44,573 bases of DNA from Thermoproteota archaeon. GTDB taxonomy: Archaea; Thermoproteota; Methanomethylicia; Culexarchaeales; Culexarchaeaceae. The notes beneath the pieces are model-generated. The model did not search any database, was not told where the DNA came from, and saw nothing but the letters and a program-made list of their open reading frames with translations. Made by a program: the position numbers and the translations under genes. Shown here in pieces: positions 1-8,969 of the stretch. Location of the stretch: contig JAAOZK010000006.1 of NCBI GenBank assembly GCA_011605825.1, positions 1 through 44,573 of the forward strand. The letters are read 5' to 3'. Each line of letters opens with the position of its first letter. The first letter of the stretch is position 1.

Positions 1-2901
1 GGGAAAAATTTCTTTAATGTCACTTATTTTTGTGCGATCGCTAACACTTAACAAAACTGTGCCATTTCTGATGGGTAGGTTCAATTCTGCTGAGTGAAGA
101 GCCTTCAATAACGCATCAGCAAAATTCTCACCCATACACGCCACTTCACCTGTACTCATCATCTCTACTCCAAGTATGGGATCTGCACCGGATAGCCTCA
201 TAAAACTGAACTGAGGTACCTTAACACCCACGTGGGGTATTGATGGTAACTCAAATATTCCAATATCCCTAAACCTTCTACCTAAAATTGCCATTGCCGC
301 CAAATCTATTAAATTTACACCAACAGTTTTACTTGTATATGGGAATGATCTTGAAGCCCTCAAGTTACATTCAATTACATAAACAACGTTATCTTTTACC
401 AAAAACTGAATATTAAACGGCCCAACAATCTTAAGCCTCCTAGCTATTTTACTGGAGTAATCTCTAATAACATTTATGACTGGGGGCGCTAGAGTTTGAG
501 GTGGTATACACATGGTTGCGTCACCACTATGCACTCCAGCTTCCTCCACATGCTCAATAATGGCGCCTATAATGGTGTCATCGCCATCAGAAACGCCGTC
601 AACTTCCACTTCCTTGGCTCCACTAATAAATTTTGAAATCACCACAGGGTGTTCTGGGGAAACTTTAGTGGCGAGGGATAAATATTCTTCTAATTCCTTC
701 TCATCATAAGCTACACGCATACTTGAACCTGATAAAACGTAACTTGGCCTTATTATTACGGGGTAACCGATCTTGGAAGCAAATAGTTTTGCTTCATCAA
801 TTGTTTTAAAAGAGCCCCAAGCAGGTTGAGGTATTTGTAATTCATCTAATATGGAGCTGAATTTAGCTCTATCTTCAGCCATATCGATACTTATAGGCGA
901 AGTACCAAGAATATTAACACCGTTCATATTCAACTTCAAAGCAAGATTATTGGGTATTTGACCACCCACAGAAACTATTACTCCAATAGGCTTCTCAAAT
1001 TCATAAATATCTAAAATTCTCTCTAAACTCAATTCCTCAAAGTAAAGCTTATCTGAAACATCATAATCCGTTGAAACAGTTTCAGGATTATAATTTATCA
1101 ATATAACCTCCTTGATACCATGTTTCTTTAAAGCCCAAACCATGTTCACTGCACACCAATCAAACTCAACGCTAGATCCTATCCTAAACACACCAGAGCC
1201 TAAGACTATGACCTTACTTTTTTCAAGTGAACTTTCTGCTGTTATATCATTTTCATCTCCACAATACGTTAAATATAGGTAATTGGTTTTCGCAGGCCAT
1301 TCAGCAGCTAAAGTATCTATTTGCTTTACACAGGGGAATATTCCAAACTTTTTCCTCAACATCTGCACATAATCTTCCGTAACTCCCAAACATAACGCTA
1401 TTTGCTTATCTGAAAAGCCAAGCCTTTTTGCTTCTTTTATTAATACTGCAATATTCTTGTCATTTATATTTGCTTTACGGAGTTTCTCCTCCATATCTAC
1501 AATGTTTTTAATTTTATATAAGTAGAAGGGGTCTATGCCGCTAAGCTCATATATCTTTTCGATACTAACACCAAGTTTTATGGCTTTAACTATCTTGAAT
1601 ATTCTATCATCTCTTGGATGGGAAATTGCATATAGAATGTCTTCAAGTGATTCACATTCATTTTCATCAGTATTGCACACCAAACCATTTTTCCCAATAT
1701 CCAGCATCCTAATGGCTTTTTGTAATGCTTCTTCAAAACATCTCCCAATGGCCATTACTTCTCCTACAGACTTCATCTGAGTACCTAAACTTCGATCCAC
1801 ACCAACAAACTTTTGAAAATCCCATCTTGGAAACTTAACAACCACATAATCCAATGCTGGTTCAAAACATGCCGTTGTAACCTTTGTAACCTTATTGATA
1901 AGTTCTGGCAATAAGTAGCCTATCGACAACTTGGCAGATATATATGCAAGCGGATATCCAGTGGCTTTACTAGCTAAAGCAGAACTCCTCGACATACGTG
2001 CATTAACCTCAATCACCCTAAATTCCTCAGAATTAGGATTCAAAGCCCATTGGATATTACATTCACCAACTATCCCTAAACTTTGAATAACCCTAATCGA
2101 TGCAGACCTTAGAATATGATATTCACGATTAGTGAGAGTTTGTGATGGGGCGACGACGATGGAGTCTCCAGTATGTATCCCCATTGGATCCACATTCTCC
2201 ATACAACAAACAGCAATACAGTTATTCGCATAATCACGCATTATTTCGAATTCTATCTCCTTCCAATGCCCCAAATACTCTTCTACAAGAACCTGGGAAA
2301 TGGCGCTTTGAGTCAATGCACGCTCAACGATCTCAATCAATTCTGAATCATTATGAGCTACTCCAGAGCCTTTCCCACCAAGAGTATATGCCACCCTCAC
2401 CACAACAGGATAACCTATATCTTTAGCTGCTTTCAAAGCTTCTTCAACAGAAGTTGCTGAGAAACTTTTCGGCACAGGGATTCCAGCATTTATCATCGCA
2501 TTTTTAAACAGCTCCCTATCTTCAGTTTTCTCTATGGCATCTATAGGCGTACCCAAAACCTTAACGTTATATTTATTGAGAATACCCATTTTAGACAGCT
2601 GCACACCACAATTTAATGCCGTCTGACCGCCAAAACCAAGTAGAATACCATCAGGCTTCTCCCTCTTAATAACCTCCTCCACATAAAATGGAGTTACAGG
2701 TAGAAGGTATATTTTGTTTGCAAGCTTAGGGTCTGTTTGTATCGTTGCAACATTTGGATTTACCAGTATAGTCTCAATGCCTTCCTCCCTCAACGCCTTT
2801 AAACACTGACTGCCAGAGTAATCAAATTCTGCTGCTTCACCAATCTTTATAGCTCCACTCCCCAATATCAGCACTTTTCGAATGCCATCAAGTTTAGGCA
2901 T
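1..2901 (-). CDS. carB: carbamoyl-phosphate synthase large subunit, partial (3' end off window)
   Basis: CarB makes carbamoyl phosphate from bicarbonate, ATP and ammonia delivered by CarA, for pyrimidine and arginine synthesis. The frame is open from the ATG at 2901 to base 1, giving 967 codons; full-length CarB is about 1,070 residues, so the last ~100 residues (end of the regulatory MGS-like domain) lie outside. Two ATP-grasp halves are visible. The first carries GSGAIKIGEAAEFDYSG near the N-terminus and the glycine loop GGKGSG; the second carries the matching YVLSGSSMR loop. A Shine-Dalgarno GAGGTGA lies about 6 bases before the ATG, and carA ends 5 bases upstream, so the pair is translated as an operon. 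Confidence 0.97.
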   Translation of the reverse strand, partial: MPKLDGIRKVLILGSGAIKIGEAAEFDYSGSQCLKALREEGIETILVNPNVATIQTDPKLANKIYLLPVTPFYVEEVIKREKPDGILLGFGGQTALNCGVQLSKMGILNKYNVKVLGTPIDAIEKTEDRELFKNAMINAGIPVPKSFSATSVEEALKAAKDIGYPVVVRVAYTLGGKGSGVAHNDSELIEIVERALTQSAISQVLVEEYLGHWKEIEFEIMRDYANNCIAVCCMENVDPMGIHTGDSIVVAPSQTLTNREYHILRSASIRVIQSLGIVGECNIQWALNPNSEEFRVIEVNARMSRSSALASKATGYPLAYISAKLSIGYLLPELINKVTKVTTACFEPALDYVVVKFPRWDFQKFVGVDRSLGTQMKSVGEVMAIGRCFEEALQKAIRMLDIGKNGLVCNTDENECESLEDILYAISHPRDDRIFKIVKAIKLGVSIEKIYELSGIDPFYLYKIKNIVDMEEKLRKANINDKNIAVLIKEAKRLGFSDKQIALCLGVTEDYVQMLRKKFGIFPCVKQIDTLAAEWPAKTNYLYLTYCGDENDITAESSLEKSKVIVLGSGVFRIGSSVEFDWCAVNMVWALKKHGIKEVILINYNPETVSTDYDVSDKLYFEELSLERILDIYEFEKPIGVIVSVGGQIPNNLALKLNMNGVNILGTSPISIDMAEDRAKFSSILDELQIPQPAWGSFKTIDEAKLFASKIGYPVIIRPSYVLSGSSMRVAYDEKELEEYLSLATKVSPEHPVVISKFISGAKEVEVDGVSDGDDTIIGAIIEHVEEAGVHSGDATMCIPPQTLAPPVINVIRDYSSKIARRLKIVGPFNIQFLVKDNVVYVIECNLRASRSFPYTSKTVGVNLIDLAAMAILGRRFRDIGIFELPSIPHVGVKVPQFSFMRLSGADPILGVEMMSTGEVACMGENFADALLKALHSAELNLPIRNGTVLLSVSDRTKISDIKEIFP

Positions 2902-2906
2902 GAAAT

Positions 2907-4040
2907 TCACCTCAACATTTTTATGAAAACATCAAAAAGGAAGCATGTATCGAGGGGACCTGGAGAACCTTCAGGATGCCATTGAACTGAAAAAACATCT
3001 TTCTCCATATGTCTTATTCCTTCAACAGTTCCATCATTAGCATTTACATACCAAACTTTCAACTTGGTATCTTTCAGTGATGAAGCATCCACAGCAAACC
3101 CATGATTTTGAGAAGTTATAAAGCAAGTATTATTTTCAATGTTTAATACTGGTTGATTCTGAGATCTATGACCATACCTTAATTTATACGTTAAACCACC
3201 CAAAGCTAAAGCAAGTATTTGATTTCCAAGGCAAATCCCAAAGGTGGGAATACCACTATCAACAATCTCCCTTACAGTTGCAATAGTTTCAGTTAATAAT
3301 GCTGGATCACCAGGACCATTGCTTATCAGAACACCATGAGGCTTATAAGATAAAATATCTTCAAATTGGAAGTTATACGGAACTCTAATAACATTAACCC
3401 CTCTTCTCAAAAGATTGCGAATTATACTCAGCTTAACTCCACAATCTATCACAACAACATTCTTATCACTACCAATATAGTGAGGTATAGGCTCTTTAAT
3501 GGAAACCTTCTCCACAAGATTACTTTCAATCGGATTAGCTGAGCACTTCAATTCCTCAAATAATTTCCCAGAATCAACAGATACACATTCATCAAATACA
3601 TAAAGTAAACCCATCATAACACCCTTAGACCTCAATTTCTTAGTAATACTCCTAGTATCAACGCCAAAAATACCTGGAACACCATTTTCAAGCAACCACT
3701 CATTAAAAGATTTAGAGGAAGCCCAATGTGAAGGCATGATACATAAATCACTAATAACAACCCCTGAAACTTTTATACCAAATGACTCAAAGTGTAGGGG
3801 GATATTAAACTCGTCAACCAAACCTAGTGATGGAACACCATAATTTCCGATTAATGGATATGTAAATAATAAAATTTGACCCATATATGAAGGATCAGTT
3901 AAAGCCTCAGTATATCCAACCATAGAAGTTGAGAAAACAACTTCCCCTACAACCTTAGTGGAAGCACCGAAGCCATAACCAATATAAGTAGAACCATCCT
4001 CAAGAACCAGCACAGCCCTTTTAGATGTAGTCTCGGTCAT
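2907..4040 (-). CDS. carA: carbamoyl-phosphate synthase small (glutaminase) subunit
   Basis: CarA is the class I glutamine amidotransferase subunit that hydrolyses glutamine and passes ammonia to CarB. The N-terminal CarA domain (VLEDGSTYIGYGFG, then GEVVFSTSMVGYTEALTDPS) is followed by the amidotransferase domain with SNGPGDP, the nucleophile Cys in FGICLGNQ (about residue 270) and the His-Glu pair in WHPEGSPGP. The start is uncertain. I chose the ATG at 4040; an in-frame TTG at 4061 adds seven residues, but a GGAGG lies just inside that extension and the TATA box at 4082-4090 would place transcription start near 4060. First gene of the carAB unit. Confidence 0.95.
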   Translation of the reverse strand: MTETTSKRAVLVLEDGSTYIGYGFGASTKVVGEVVFSTSMVGYTEALTDPSYMGQILLFTYPLIGNYGVPSLGLVDEFNIPLHFESFGIKVSGVVISDLCIMPSHWASSKSFNEWLLENGVPGIFGVDTRSITKKLRSKGVMMGLLYVFDECVSVDSGKLFEELKCSANPIESNLVEKVSIKEPIPHYIGSDKNVVVIDCGVKLSIIRNLLRRGVNVIRVPYNFQFEDILSYKPHGVLISNGPGDPALLTETIATVREIVDSGIPTFGICLGNQILALALGGLTYKLRYGHRSQNQPVLNIENNTCFITSQNHGFAVDASSLKDTKLKVWYVNANDGTVEGIRHMEKDVFSVQWHPEGSPGPLDTCFLFDVFIKMLR

Positions 4041-4081
4041 TGAAATACTTTCAGCCTCCAAAAACTTGAACAGAAAGACGC

Positions 4082-4090
4082 TTTAAATTT
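4082..4090 (-). promoter_or_regulatory. putative TATA box of carAB
   Basis: On the minus strand the AT-rich element AAATTTAAA sits about 20-25 bases upstream of the TTG at 4061 and about 45 bases upstream of the ATG at 4040. This spacing fits an archaeal TATA box driving carAB. Transcription start is inferred only. Confidence 0.45.
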
Positions 4091-4092
4091 TA

Positions 4093-4108
4093 TGTTACAA
4101 TTGTAACA
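4093..4108. promoter_or_regulatory. perfect 16-base palindrome upstream of the carAB TATA box
   Basis: TGTTACAATTGTAACA reads the same on both strands and lies directly upstream of the inferred TATA box of carAB, where archaeal factors commonly bind. It is a candidate operator or activator site for pyrimidine/arginine control. The role is inferred from position and symmetry; no regulator is encoded nearby. Confidence 0.45.
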
Positions 4109-4266
4109 AGAGAAATTCATAAAAAACAAGAGCATTAGTAGGATGACCACGTAATCCTAGAGAAAGAATCATTACGTAAATAAAACGTCATCTAATCATC
4201 GCAAAATTAAAAATGGCTTTCCAAAATTCGACAAAGCAAAAATGCTAAATTTATGTAATGTTTTAA

Positions 4267-4341
4267 AGCCTCGGGCGGGATTCGAACCCGCGACCTACGC
4301 CTTACCAAGGCGCCGCTCTAACCAGGCTGAGCTACCGAGGC
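4267..4341 (-). tRNA. tRNA-Thr(GGT)
   Basis: Read on the minus strand this folds as a cloverleaf: acceptor GCCTCGG/CCGAGGC, D stem GCTC/GAGC, anticodon stem GCGCC/GGCGT with loop TTGGTAA (anticodon GGT, one G-T pair in the stem), and T arm GCGGG TTCGAAT CCCGC. The discriminator base is T (U), as is usual for archaeal tRNA-Thr. There is no intron and no encoded CCA. Confidence 0.96.
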
Positions 4342-4413
4342 ATTACATCAATATAAATTAAAAATCATAAAGATTCTTTAAGTTTTTGCTAGAATGGCAA
4401 TAGGCATGCTACA

Positions 4414-4578
4414 CTACTTCTTTATGAGATCCATGAACTTAGCACAATTAACGCAGACCTGCATACCCTCCCTCTCTGTTATACAGTTTTTACACACATT
4501 TTTGAAACACATTTCGCACTTGTACACTTCATTAACTTTAGCTCCACATATTGGACATGTATACAAAGCGCATTTCAC
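4414..4578 (-). CDS. small Cys-rich zinc-finger protein (54 aa)
   Basis: This short frame starts at a GTG at 4578; an in-frame stop lies five codons upstream, and no ATG start precedes the first Cys pair. It encodes 54 residues with nine cysteines, mostly as CxxC pairs (C8-C11, C21-C24, C29-C32, C42-C45, plus C3). This is the signature of a compact protein binding two zinc ions, like other archaeal CPxCG micro-proteins. It lies 40 bases downstream of pheT on the same strand and could be cotranscribed with pheST. I do not recognise a specific family; the regular Cys spacing and downstream location argue that it is a real gene. Confidence 0.7.
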   Translation of the reverse strand: MKCALYTCPICGAKVNEVYKCEMCFKNVCKNCITEREGMQVCVNCAKFMDLIKK

Positions 4579-4618
4579 CTTTAGAAATAATTATTGTAAA
4601 AATACTATTTATTCTTTG

Positions 4619-6310
4619 TTAAAGCCATTTCGCCGTTAAATCATCCTTGAACGTTTTCACTTTGACACCTTTAAGTGGGAAAGTTGGTTGACAATGAGTA
4701 AACTCCAAAATGGATACTGGCATTTCAATGTTAAAATTAATTAAAACTTTTGGATGAATTTCACCCATTAAGCCAATGCATCTATTTTTAACTTTCACAA
4801 CAGCAGTTCTGCCACTTATAAATGATGGATGACTATATTGCTCTAGGGAGACTTCGACTCCAAGACCATCCATTAATGACACCAAAACTTCCTTAGCATC
4901 TGTAAATGTAGCCCTTGAAGCTGAAATAGCAATGGCAGTATTTCTCTGAACATAAATGTCATCTTCTGACGGTATTGCCACATACCCTATTTCAAATATT
5001 TTTTGAGGATAAGCAGAATGTTTATTTTGTGAAAGGAAGCGTAGTAGGTTCGGAGTTATCCAAAATCGGTAACAATTATATTCTTCACTAACAGGATTTG
5101 CCAATTTCAATACGTTTGTATTAGCGATATTCATTAGAGTAGTTTGGTTAGCGATATTTGTTAATGTGAAGGTCATTACTTCCTGAAAACCCATTCCAAT
5201 GAGTATTCCTCTGATTTTCCCTTCTAAAACTTCTATCAATGATGGTTTCCCAACAGTCATTATTGATGGGAGATCAGGAGTTATGTTTTCATATCCATAA
5301 GAGATCAGCATATCCTCAACAATATCAACGGGATGGAGAATGTCAACTCTATATGGGGGTATAATAACCTTGACCTCTCCATGATTTACCACTTCAGCTC
5401 CATAACCCATTCTCCTTAGTAGTGTTAAAGCTTCATTTAGGTTTATCCTTAAACCCGTAAGTTTATTGAACATCTCAACATTGACGTGCATTTGTTTAGG
5501 CGTTAAATCGGGGGTTATTTTGCTAAAATTGGGATATTTAATAGAAACCCCCTCCAAAATGCCACCTCTCTCAAGAATGTTACAGACAAGCACATTTAAT
5601 GTTTGCTCAACAGCTTTCTCATCGATTCCAGTCAATTCTATAAATAGATTCCTCGTGTATTCATTTACTCTAGTTCGTGCCCCATTTATTATAGGAGGGA
5701 AACTGAAAATACCTTTCCCATCAATGTATACTGGATAAGCCCCCTTTATAAGTGCAGAATAAGCTTTACCCTTAGGATGCTTGATTAATATTTCTCTAAG
5801 GGACAGCTCTTCCTCCATATCCAATGGAATCATCCTCTCATCCCCACTCACCTCAGTATATATTATTGGCGGCGTTATTTTGTCATAATCATGTATTCCT
5901 ATAGCAACCTTCCTTCTATTCCTACCAAGAGTTATATGCAAAGCCTCCTGCATGTTCATTAAACTCTTTATAAAGGCACCATCAATAGTTAAATTTCTAA
6001 TTATTGCACATGCTATGTATGGGCGTGTCTGAGCATCTTTAACGTGAACTTCCACGCAAGGTTTATTTGAAGACAAGGGAGCATACGTAGTATAGCTTAA
6101 CTCGATTCCAAAGAAGTTTCTTATGGCTCTGGATAACCCCTCAACGCTTAAGAGATCAGGGCGATCGGGCTCAAGTTCAACTACAACCTCTCCCCCCTCG
6201 ACGTTTTTAATTTCCCCCTTAAATTGCCGTATAGCATAAAATATCTTTTCAACACTTTCTAAACGACTAAACTTCATTAAATCATTTATATCTAAACTTA
6301 AGGTGGGCAT
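4619..6310 (-). CDS. pheT: phenylalanine-tRNA ligase beta subunit (archaeal type)
   Basis: Beta chain of the (alpha-beta)2 phenylalanyl-tRNA synthetase, which carries tRNA-binding and editing domains and supports the catalytic alpha chain. At 563 residues it is the short archaeal/eukaryotic form, without the N-terminal EMAP-like domain of bacterial PheT. The N-terminus (MPTLSLDINDLMKF), the B3/4-type region (FPPIINGARTRV), the B5 segment (PPYRVDILHPVDIVEDMLISYG) shared across the family, and the catalytic-like module (FWITPNLLRFL) are all recognisable. It follows pheS by 4 bases in one operon. Confidence 0.97.
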   Translation of the reverse strand: MPTLSLDINDLMKFSRLESVEKIFYAIRQFKGEIKNVEGGEVVVELEPDRPDLLSVEGLSRAIRNFFGIELSYTTYAPLSSNKPCVEVHVKDAQTRPYIACAIIRNLTIDGAFIKSLMNMQEALHITLGRNRRKVAIGIHDYDKITPPIIYTEVSGDERMIPLDMEEELSLREILIKHPKGKAYSALIKGAYPVYIDGKGIFSFPPIINGARTRVNEYTRNLFIELTGIDEKAVEQTLNVLVCNILERGGILEGVSIKYPNFSKITPDLTPKQMHVNVEMFNKLTGLRINLNEALTLLRRMGYGAEVVNHGEVKVIIPPYRVDILHPVDIVEDMLISYGYENITPDLPSIMTVGKPSLIEVLEGKIRGILIGMGFQEVMTFTLTNIANQTTLMNIANTNVLKLANPVSEEYNCYRFWITPNLLRFLSQNKHSAYPQKIFEIGYVAIPSEDDIYVQRNTAIAISASRATFTDAKEVLVSLMDGLGVEVSLEQYSHPSFISGRTAVVKVKNRCIGLMGEIHPKVLINFNIEMPVSILEFTHCQPTFPLKGVKVKTFKDDLTAKWL

Positions 6311-6314
6311 TTTC

Positions 6315-7922
6315 CTAGACCCCCCACAATGTTGGAATCCTCTTCGATCTTAGCCAATCCAAGTCATTGAAGAAAAGTAGTCGTATATCTTCTATCCCGA
6401 GAGACACCATAGCCAATCTATCTATTCCAAGCCCCCAAGCAAGAACTGTAGCTTTAATTCCAAGTGGATATGTGACTTCAGGCCTGAAAATCCCTGCAGG
6501 TAATGCTTCAATCCAACCCAATTTATCATGTTTAATATATCCAACAACGCTGGGCTCTGTAAATGGGAAATATGCTGGCTGAAATTTAACCTCCTTTATA
6601 CCAAAGGCTTCTGCAATAGTCTTTAGGAAGCCTAGCAAATGTTTAAAATTAACATCATATGATACAACTATGCCCTCACACTGATTAAATTCCATTAAAT
6701 GAGTTGCATCGATTTTATCAGGCCTATAATTTCTGTCAATCGTAAATATCTTCTTCGGCAAATCAGAATCACTTAACTGAGATAAACAACGCACAGATAC
6801 CGCTGTGGTCTGACTCCTCAATATACGTTTTAAAGCAAGTTCAGGATCCCAGTAACCCCAACCTTTCGAACCAGTTTCCCAGCCGTTTTCATGAGTAGCT
6901 TTAACACGCTCCCATATCCCCCTCTCGCAGACTTTATCTAAATTCATCTGTTTATAATCAACATAGAAGACATCATGTATATCCCTTGCAGGATGATCTG
7001 AGGGCATGAAGAGGGCATCTGCATTCCAGAAGTTGACTTCTATTGGTGGACTAGTAACCTCTTCAAACCCCAATCCTATAAGTATTTCTCGAATTTCATC
7101 TATTATCTCCCTATATGGATGCTTCTTCCCAAAAATAAGTTTCTTCACAGGGGCGGAGACATCATAAGGCCTAAAGTAAAGGTTAGGCCACTCCCCAGAA
7201 ACTATAATGTCCCTTGTAAGTTCATTAACTATTTTTATGTTTTTAATGTCCAATACATCACGAATTGAGAAAAGCTCTTTAATCATGCTCAAAGCCTTTA
7301 AGCCGACTTGAGTTAATGAGGCTTTCACTTCCTTTACACTTCTATCCTTAATAATCCTCCCTCTCTTCCTCAAAGACTCCATCAAGTTAAGATCTTCCTT
7401 AGAAAGTGGAGAGCCATTCTTAATTTTACTTAACAGTGTATATGGAGGATAATTGTTTACTAGATCAGCAGCGTTTTCAACCTTTAATTTTACAAGCCTA
7501 CTTCCATTCACTTTTTCAATGGAAATCCAACCCAATTTCACAGCCCAACTTAATCCTATCTTTAATTCAGCTTCACTCAATTGAAGATCTTCAATTAAAG
7601 ATGCACCACCGTGCTCAATCAGCTTCTTTATAACTCGCTGCTCTGGAAATAATTGCTTTAAGTATTCCTCCCCTTCCACATCCAATTCATATGTGGATAT
7701 AAGAACTTCTTCTACTGATATTAAATTCTTGCCCTTTAGAGATTCAAAAGCCCATAGCACCGAGTCCACTGATAATCCGGTTTTCTCAGAAACATCTTTT
7801 AATGTACGGGAATTCTCTAAGGCAATCAAAACTTTCATTTCAATTGGATGAAGCATCCCTATAATTTTTTGGAGAAGATCTATTGAAATTGGAGCTCCAT
7901 CACTCTCTCCCATACTACACAT
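6315..7922 (-). CDS. pheS: phenylalanine-tRNA ligase alpha subunit (archaeal type)
   Basis: Catalytic subunit of phenylalanyl-tRNA synthetase, a class II synthetase. Residues ~1-200 hold winged-helix tRNA-binding modules typical of archaeal and eukaryotic PheS. The C-terminal half has class II motif 2 (LKRILRSQTTAVSVR, then IDRNYRPDKIDATHLMEFNQ) and motif 3 (GLGIDRLAM). The ATG at 7922 has a GGAG 7 bases upstream and a TATA-like AT run about 15-25 bases upstream; a second ATG three codons in is an alternative. It heads the pheS-pheT unit and is divergent from the DapA-family gene. Confidence 0.97.
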   Translation of the reverse strand: MCSMGESDGAPISIDLLQKIIGMLHPIEMKVLIALENSRTLKDVSEKTGLSVDSVLWAFESLKGKNLISVEEVLISTYELDVEGEEYLKQLFPEQRVIKKLIEHGGASLIEDLQLSEAELKIGLSWAVKLGWISIEKVNGSRLVKLKVENAADLVNNYPPYTLLSKIKNGSPLSKEDLNLMESLRKRGRIIKDRSVKEVKASLTQVGLKALSMIKELFSIRDVLDIKNIKIVNELTRDIIVSGEWPNLYFRPYDVSAPVKKLIFGKKHPYREIIDEIREILIGLGFEEVTSPPIEVNFWNADALFMPSDHPARDIHDVFYVDYKQMNLDKVCERGIWERVKATHENGWETGSKGWGYWDPELALKRILRSQTTAVSVRCLSQLSDSDLPKKIFTIDRNYRPDKIDATHLMEFNQCEGIVVSYDVNFKHLLGFLKTIAEAFGIKEVKFQPAYFPFTEPSVVGYIKHDKLGWIEALPAGIFRPEVTYPLGIKATVLAWGLGIDRLAMVSLGIEDIRLLFFNDLDWLRSKRIPTLWGV

Positions 7923-7998
7923 GTTAACTCTCCTTTTATATATTTATTCATTAACCATCTTCCTAGTTTATAAGGTTTAAGTACAATGCACGACAGAA

Positions 7999-8007
7999 TT
8001 TTTAAAT
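7999..8007 (+). promoter_or_regulatory. TATA box of the DapA-family gene
   Basis: TTTTTAAAT (7999-8007) is centred about 29 bases upstream of the ATG at 8032. Transcription would start at or a few bases before the start codon, implying a leaderless or near-leaderless mRNA. No Shine-Dalgarno with normal spacing is visible. Confidence 0.5.
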
Positions 8008-8031
8008 AGAATTTACTAGGGAGATTATATC

Positions 8032-8910
8032 ATGGAGATAAAAGGGATATATGTACCACATGTCACACCATTCAAACACGATGGGGAAATGGATAGAGAA
8101 GCGCTGAAAAAATGTGTAGAGTTTTGGATCAATAGTGGAGTTAACGGCCTTGTAACATTAGGTAGTAATGGGGAATTCCCATACTTAACCTATGAGGAGA
8201 AGATGTCTGTAGTGAAAGATGTAATTGACTATGTTAACGGAAGAGTGAAGGTCATAGTGGGAACAGGGGCGCCGAGCACATATGAAACGATAAAATTCTC
8301 TAAAGAGATTTTAGATTTAGGAGGAGTAGATGCACTAATAATAGTTACACCCTACTACTTTCCACTATCATCAAATGAGTTAATAGCCCATTATTCGGAA
8401 GTACTAAGTAAAGTGGATGCACCAATACTACTATATGATGTACCAAAATTCACTGGATACAGCATGGACGTGAGTGTAATGGAAAAACTTGTAAAAGAGT
8501 ATAGCAATATTGTGGGTATAAAGGATAGTACTGGGAACATGCTTCACATATCAGAAACCATAAGAACCGTGGGAAACAAAATTAGTGTACTATCTGGAAG
8601 CGCCGAATTCATATTGCCAACATTGATACTTGGAGGAAGTGGGGCAATAGTGGCTGTAGCGAATTTCATACCAGAACTCACAGTGAAACTCTATAATGAC
8701 TTCATTGCAAAAAGATATGAAGAAGCAGCGAAAAGCCAATTGAAAATAAATGCAATATGGAATGCTCTAAGAAGATTCAATCAGCTTTCAGCAGTAAAAG
8801 CCTGTATGAATGTAAGGAATGTTAACGCAGGATATCCTAGGAAACCATCACTACCATTAAATGACAATGAAATGAACTATGTAAAAGAAATACTATCGAA
8901 ATACTTGTGA
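8032..8910 (+). CDS. DapA/NAL-family Schiff-base lyase or aldolase, substrate uncertain
   Basis: A 292-residue TIM-barrel enzyme of the dihydrodipicolinate synthase / N-acetylneuraminate lyase superfamily. The Schiff-base lysine is K164 (GIKDSTGN) and the catalytic tyrosine Y135 (LLYDVP). The family's pyruvate-binding GTTGE signature reads GSNGE (residues 44-48). The arginine after LYNVP in true DapA, which binds aspartate semialdehyde, is replaced by K-F in DVPKFTG. This argues against an ordinary lysine-pathway DapA. 2-keto-3-deoxygluconate aldolase or another pyruvate-forming aldolase is possible. No lysine-pathway genes are adjacent. Confidence 0.85.
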   Translation: MEIKGIYVPHVTPFKHDGEMDREALKKCVEFWINSGVNGLVTLGSNGEFPYLTYEEKMSVVKDVIDYVNGRVKVIVGTGAPSTYETIKFSKEILDLGGVDALIIVTPYYFPLSSNELIAHYSEVLSKVDAPILLYDVPKFTGYSMDVSVMEKLVKEYSNIVGIKDSTGNMLHISETIRTVGNKISVLSGSAEFILPTLILGGSGAIVAVANFIPELTVKLYNDFIAKRYEEAAKSQLKINAIWNALRRFNQLSAVKACMNVRNVNAGYPRKPSLPLNDNEMNYVKEILSKYL

Positions 8911-8969
8911 ATAGTAAAACTTATCTAAAATTTACCTTGAATAGATAATTAAATTGGTGATTGCCGAAA

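Noticed and set aside
4394-4639. Plus-strand frame of 81 codons
   Set aside because: It is the antisense shadow of the Cys-rich micro-protein on the minus strand, whose CxxC pattern is far more convincing.
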